Shown here in pieces: positions 62,652 to 64,000 of a stretch of 64,000 bases of DNA. The position numbers and the translations under genes were made by a program. Origin of the DNA: Pseudomonas fluorescens NCIMB 11764 (GTDB lineage: Bacteria; Pseudomonadota; Gammaproteobacteria; Pseudomonadales; Pseudomonadaceae); the NCBI RefSeq assembly GCF_000293885.2, contig NZ_CP010945.1:3616001-3680000 (forward strand), read 5' to 3'. Position 1 is the first letter of the stretch; every line of letters begins with the position of its first letter. A model generated the notes under the pieces. It made no database searches. It was not told the origin of the DNA and saw only the letters and a list, made by a program, of their open reading frames with translations.

Positions 62652-62712
62652 TGCACCTTCCTGAAAAGAAGTCAGAAGGTGTAAACCTTATTCAGGACGG
62701 GACACCAGACAT

Positions 62713-62741
62713 AAAAAAACCGCCTGGCAGGGCGGCTTTTT
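62713..62741. terminator. Bidirectional terminator hairpin
   Basis: CCGCC and GGCGG form a short GC stem around TGGCAG, with seven A before it and five T after it. Fits a terminator in both directions, located between the IS edge and the phage antirepressor. Confidence 0.65.
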
Positions 62742-62807
62742 CAACAACGTGTACAACACAGTGGAGCCATTAAGAACACGATCGTCGCTCCAGGCAATAC
62801 GGTCACC

Positions 62808-63627
62808 ATGTCGAGCCGGGAGATTGCTGATCTCACCGGCAAGCAGCATCAGCACGTCATGCGCGACACGAAACGCATGCTCGGCGACCTTGGTTTCGAT
62901 GCGTCCACTTTTGGACGCATTTATCTCGATGGCCTGAACCGTCAGCAGACCGAGTACGTGCTGGGTCAGGATCTGGTCATCACGCTGCTTTCCGGGTACA
63001 GCGCGCCACTTCGATACCGTGTCGTGACACGTTTGCACGAACTAGAAAACGTGTCACGACAGGTTGTCACGATCCCGCAAATTCTTCCCGAGGCTCTGCG
63101 GTTCGCCGCCTTGCAACCCGAAGAGAATCTCCAGCTTCAGCAGGTCATCGCCAAGCAAGCGCCGAAAGGTCGAAGCACTGCAGCGCTTGGCCAAATCACA
63201 AGGCGACGTTTGCATCGCCACGGCCGCCCAGCTTCTCGGCATTCGCCCAACCAATCTATTCGCCTGGCTGAACCAGAACCGCTGGATTCATCGCCGTACC
63301 GCTCGTTCGAGCTGGGTTGCGTACCAACCGCGCCTGAACACCGGCTGGCTCAAGCACAAGCTGGTCAAGGTCGGCGGTGGGGAAGGGCAGGACATCAAGG
63401 TCGTCGAGCAAGTCATGGTCACCCGTTCGGGCATGGTCACGCTCGCTGATCCGAGCAGCCCGCACCCGACATTTCGGCTTGCAGTTCATGGGCGTGATGG
63501 GCGTCTTGCGCAATCTCGCAGGCTGGCTGTTTCGACGTCACTGACAAGGTATAGGTATACCCGGCCCAGGCCACAAGCATGGCGAGAACAAGCGCGATTA
63601 CCACCGTCGTTGTCAGTGTTCTGCTGA
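62808..63627 (+). pseudogene. Rha/KilAC-type phage antirepressor, frameshifted
   Basis: First part MSSREIADLTGKQHQHVMRD is the Rha-type N-terminal domain, continuing to QQVIAKQAPK. An extra G near 63168 shifts the frame; in the new frame VEALQRLAKSQGDVCIATAA, NLFAWLNQNRWIHRR and KVVEQVMVTRSGMVTLA form the KilAC domain. Past about 63455 the residues no longer look like KilAC, so the end was probably lost as well. In-frame codons before the ATG (KNTIVAPGNTVT) look native and follow GGAG and an ATT at 62770, so the original start may be upstream. Prophage remnant, belonging with int3. Confidence 0.8.
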
Positions 63628-63631
63628 ACAC
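63437..63631 (-). CDS. Small membrane-anchored His-containing peptide (uncertain)
   Basis: 64 residues from GTG 63631: one N-terminal membrane helix (LTTTVVIALVLAMLVAWAGY) and a tail with HHAHE and two Cys. Divergent from the metal regulator at 63735 across a G-rich palindrome, so a metal-response role is possible. The 3' part overlaps the broken antirepressor, suggesting the end of this gene was replaced by a junction. Doubtful as an intact gene. Confidence 0.4.
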   Translation of the reverse strand: MFSRTLTTTVVIALVLAMLVAWAGYTYTLSVTSKQPACEIAQDAHHAHELQAEMSGAGCSDQRA

Positions 63632-63680
63632 GGCATTCGGGTTTCAATTCGTTTTATAGGGCTTTCCTTCGTTTGACCAG

Positions 63681-63697
63681 ATCCCCCTAGGGGGGAT
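63681..63697. promoter_or_regulatory. Candidate FrmR/RcnR operator
   Basis: ATCCCCC-TAG-GGGGGAT is an inverted repeat with G-tracts, like sites bound by RcnR/CsoR-type repressors. It lies 37 bp before the regulator ATG. Function is inferred. Confidence 0.6.
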
Positions 63698-63734
63698 AGG
63701 ATGCCAGCGTAATTTGAGGCCTGAGGCTCAAGTC

Positions 63735-64000
63735 ATGAGTGAGCACGATCACGAACACAACCATCCCCACACTCACCAAAGTCATGAGGCGATCATCAAA
63801 CGCCTCAAACGGGCGGACGGCCATTTACGCGGCATCATCACCATGATCGAAGAGGGTCGTCAGTGCGTGGACATCGCCCAGCAGCTGCATGCAGTTGAAA
63901 AAGCGGTATGCCAAGCCAAGCGCACACTCATTCAGGATCACATCGATCACTGCCTGGAGGACACCGTCTCGGCATTGAACAATGGCGAGCGCGCGCCACT
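63735..64000 (+). CDS. FrmR/RcnR/CsoR-family metal-sensing repressor, 3' end outside window
   Basis: At least 88 residues. A His-rich start (MSEHDHEHNHPHTHQSHEAI) precedes the family helix IKRLKRADGHLRGIITMIEE, then CVDIAQQLHAVEKAVCQAKR and HIDHC, which carry the Cys/His metal ligands. The His-rich N-terminus suggests nickel or cobalt sensing (DmeR/InrS-like), though formaldehyde-sensing FrmR cannot be excluded. It is likely autoregulated through 63681-63697. The protein continues past the right edge. Confidence 0.88.
   Translation, partial: MSEHDHEHNHPHTHQSHEAIIKRLKRADGHLRGIITMIEEGRQCVDIAQQLHAVEKAVCQAKRTLIQDHIDHCLEDTVSALNNGERAP

Larger units (their letters stand above)
61395..62707. mobile_element. 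IS3-family (IS150-group) insertion sequence
   Basis: Element 61398-62704 (1307 bp). The left end begins TGTCTAGTCCTGAAATAGGT and the right end, inverted, begins TGTCCCGTCCTGAATAAGGT; both continue TTACACCT. CCA flanks both ends (61395-61397, 62705-62707), the 3-bp duplication usual for this group. It carries orfA and orfB on the minus strand and separates the integrase remnant from the phage antirepressor. Confidence 0.9.

Overview
The window looks like a Pseudomonas chromosome (fluorescens-group style gene content, GC-rich codon use, Pseudomonas-type insertion sequences and island backbone). It is dominated by a defence-rich genomic island of about 52 kb. The island is delimited by a perfect 48-bp direct repeat (8686-8733 and 60661-60708). 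That repeat matches the 3' half of a tRNA-Pro(GGG), from the anticodon loop to CCA, but neither copy has a tRNA 5' half. Integrase genes sit beside both repeats and a third, truncated integrase lies just outside the right one, so I read this as tandem elements that used the same tRNA-Pro site. The intact tRNA is probably left of the window.

Left of the island (1-8685): a partial SnoaL/NTF2-like gene, two paralogous modules each pairing a CocE/NonD-type hydrolase with a divergent TetR regulator, a MarR regulator, and a frameshifted P4-type integrase (7077-8525) next to the left repeat.

Island, in order: RHH-like protein and AlpA regulator; a palindrome-rich region and an inovirus Gp2/YfjJ-like gene split by an IS2-group element (11000-12326, 5-bp duplication ACTGA); a BREX operon (13013-29740: brxR, brxE, brxA, brxB, brxC, pglX split in two, a DUF262-DUF1524 gene, pglZ, brxL); a backbone block (small protein, RadC, frameshifted gp3-like directionality factor, YqaJ exonuclease, DUF932 protein, glycine-zipper protein); a cargo block (WYL regulator, DUF726 hydrolase, three-gene LeoABC-like dynamin cluster, tiny membrane protein, unknown 451-aa protein, Sir2, HEPN-RES NAD-degrading toxin candidate, HEPN RNase candidate, RecB-like nuclease/helicase, ankyrin protein); and a compact five-gene set (TM/coiled-coil protein, ADP-ribosylglycohydrolase, zinc ribbon, glycine-zipper protein, Ycf46-like AAA+ ATPase with C-terminal repeats) divergent from a second BrxR-like WYL regulator. 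The right end has a decayed backbone fragment and a second frameshifted P4-type integrase (59126-60498).

Right of the island (60709-64000): the C-terminal half of a third integrase, an IS150-group element (61398-62704), a frameshifted Rha/KilAC phage antirepressor, and a His-rich FrmR/RcnR-type metal regulator that runs off the window.

The mobility genes (two integrases, the directionality factor, the prophage antirepressor) each carry single-base frameshifts, while almost all defence genes are intact. This suggests an immobilised island whose cargo is kept, or indel errors in the assembly. The best candidates for undescribed biology are the WYL-controlled ADP-ribosylglycohydrolase/AAA+ set (52077-58584), the split pglX with an embedded DUF262 gene, and the Leo-type dynamin cluster with a divergent DUF726 hydrolase.
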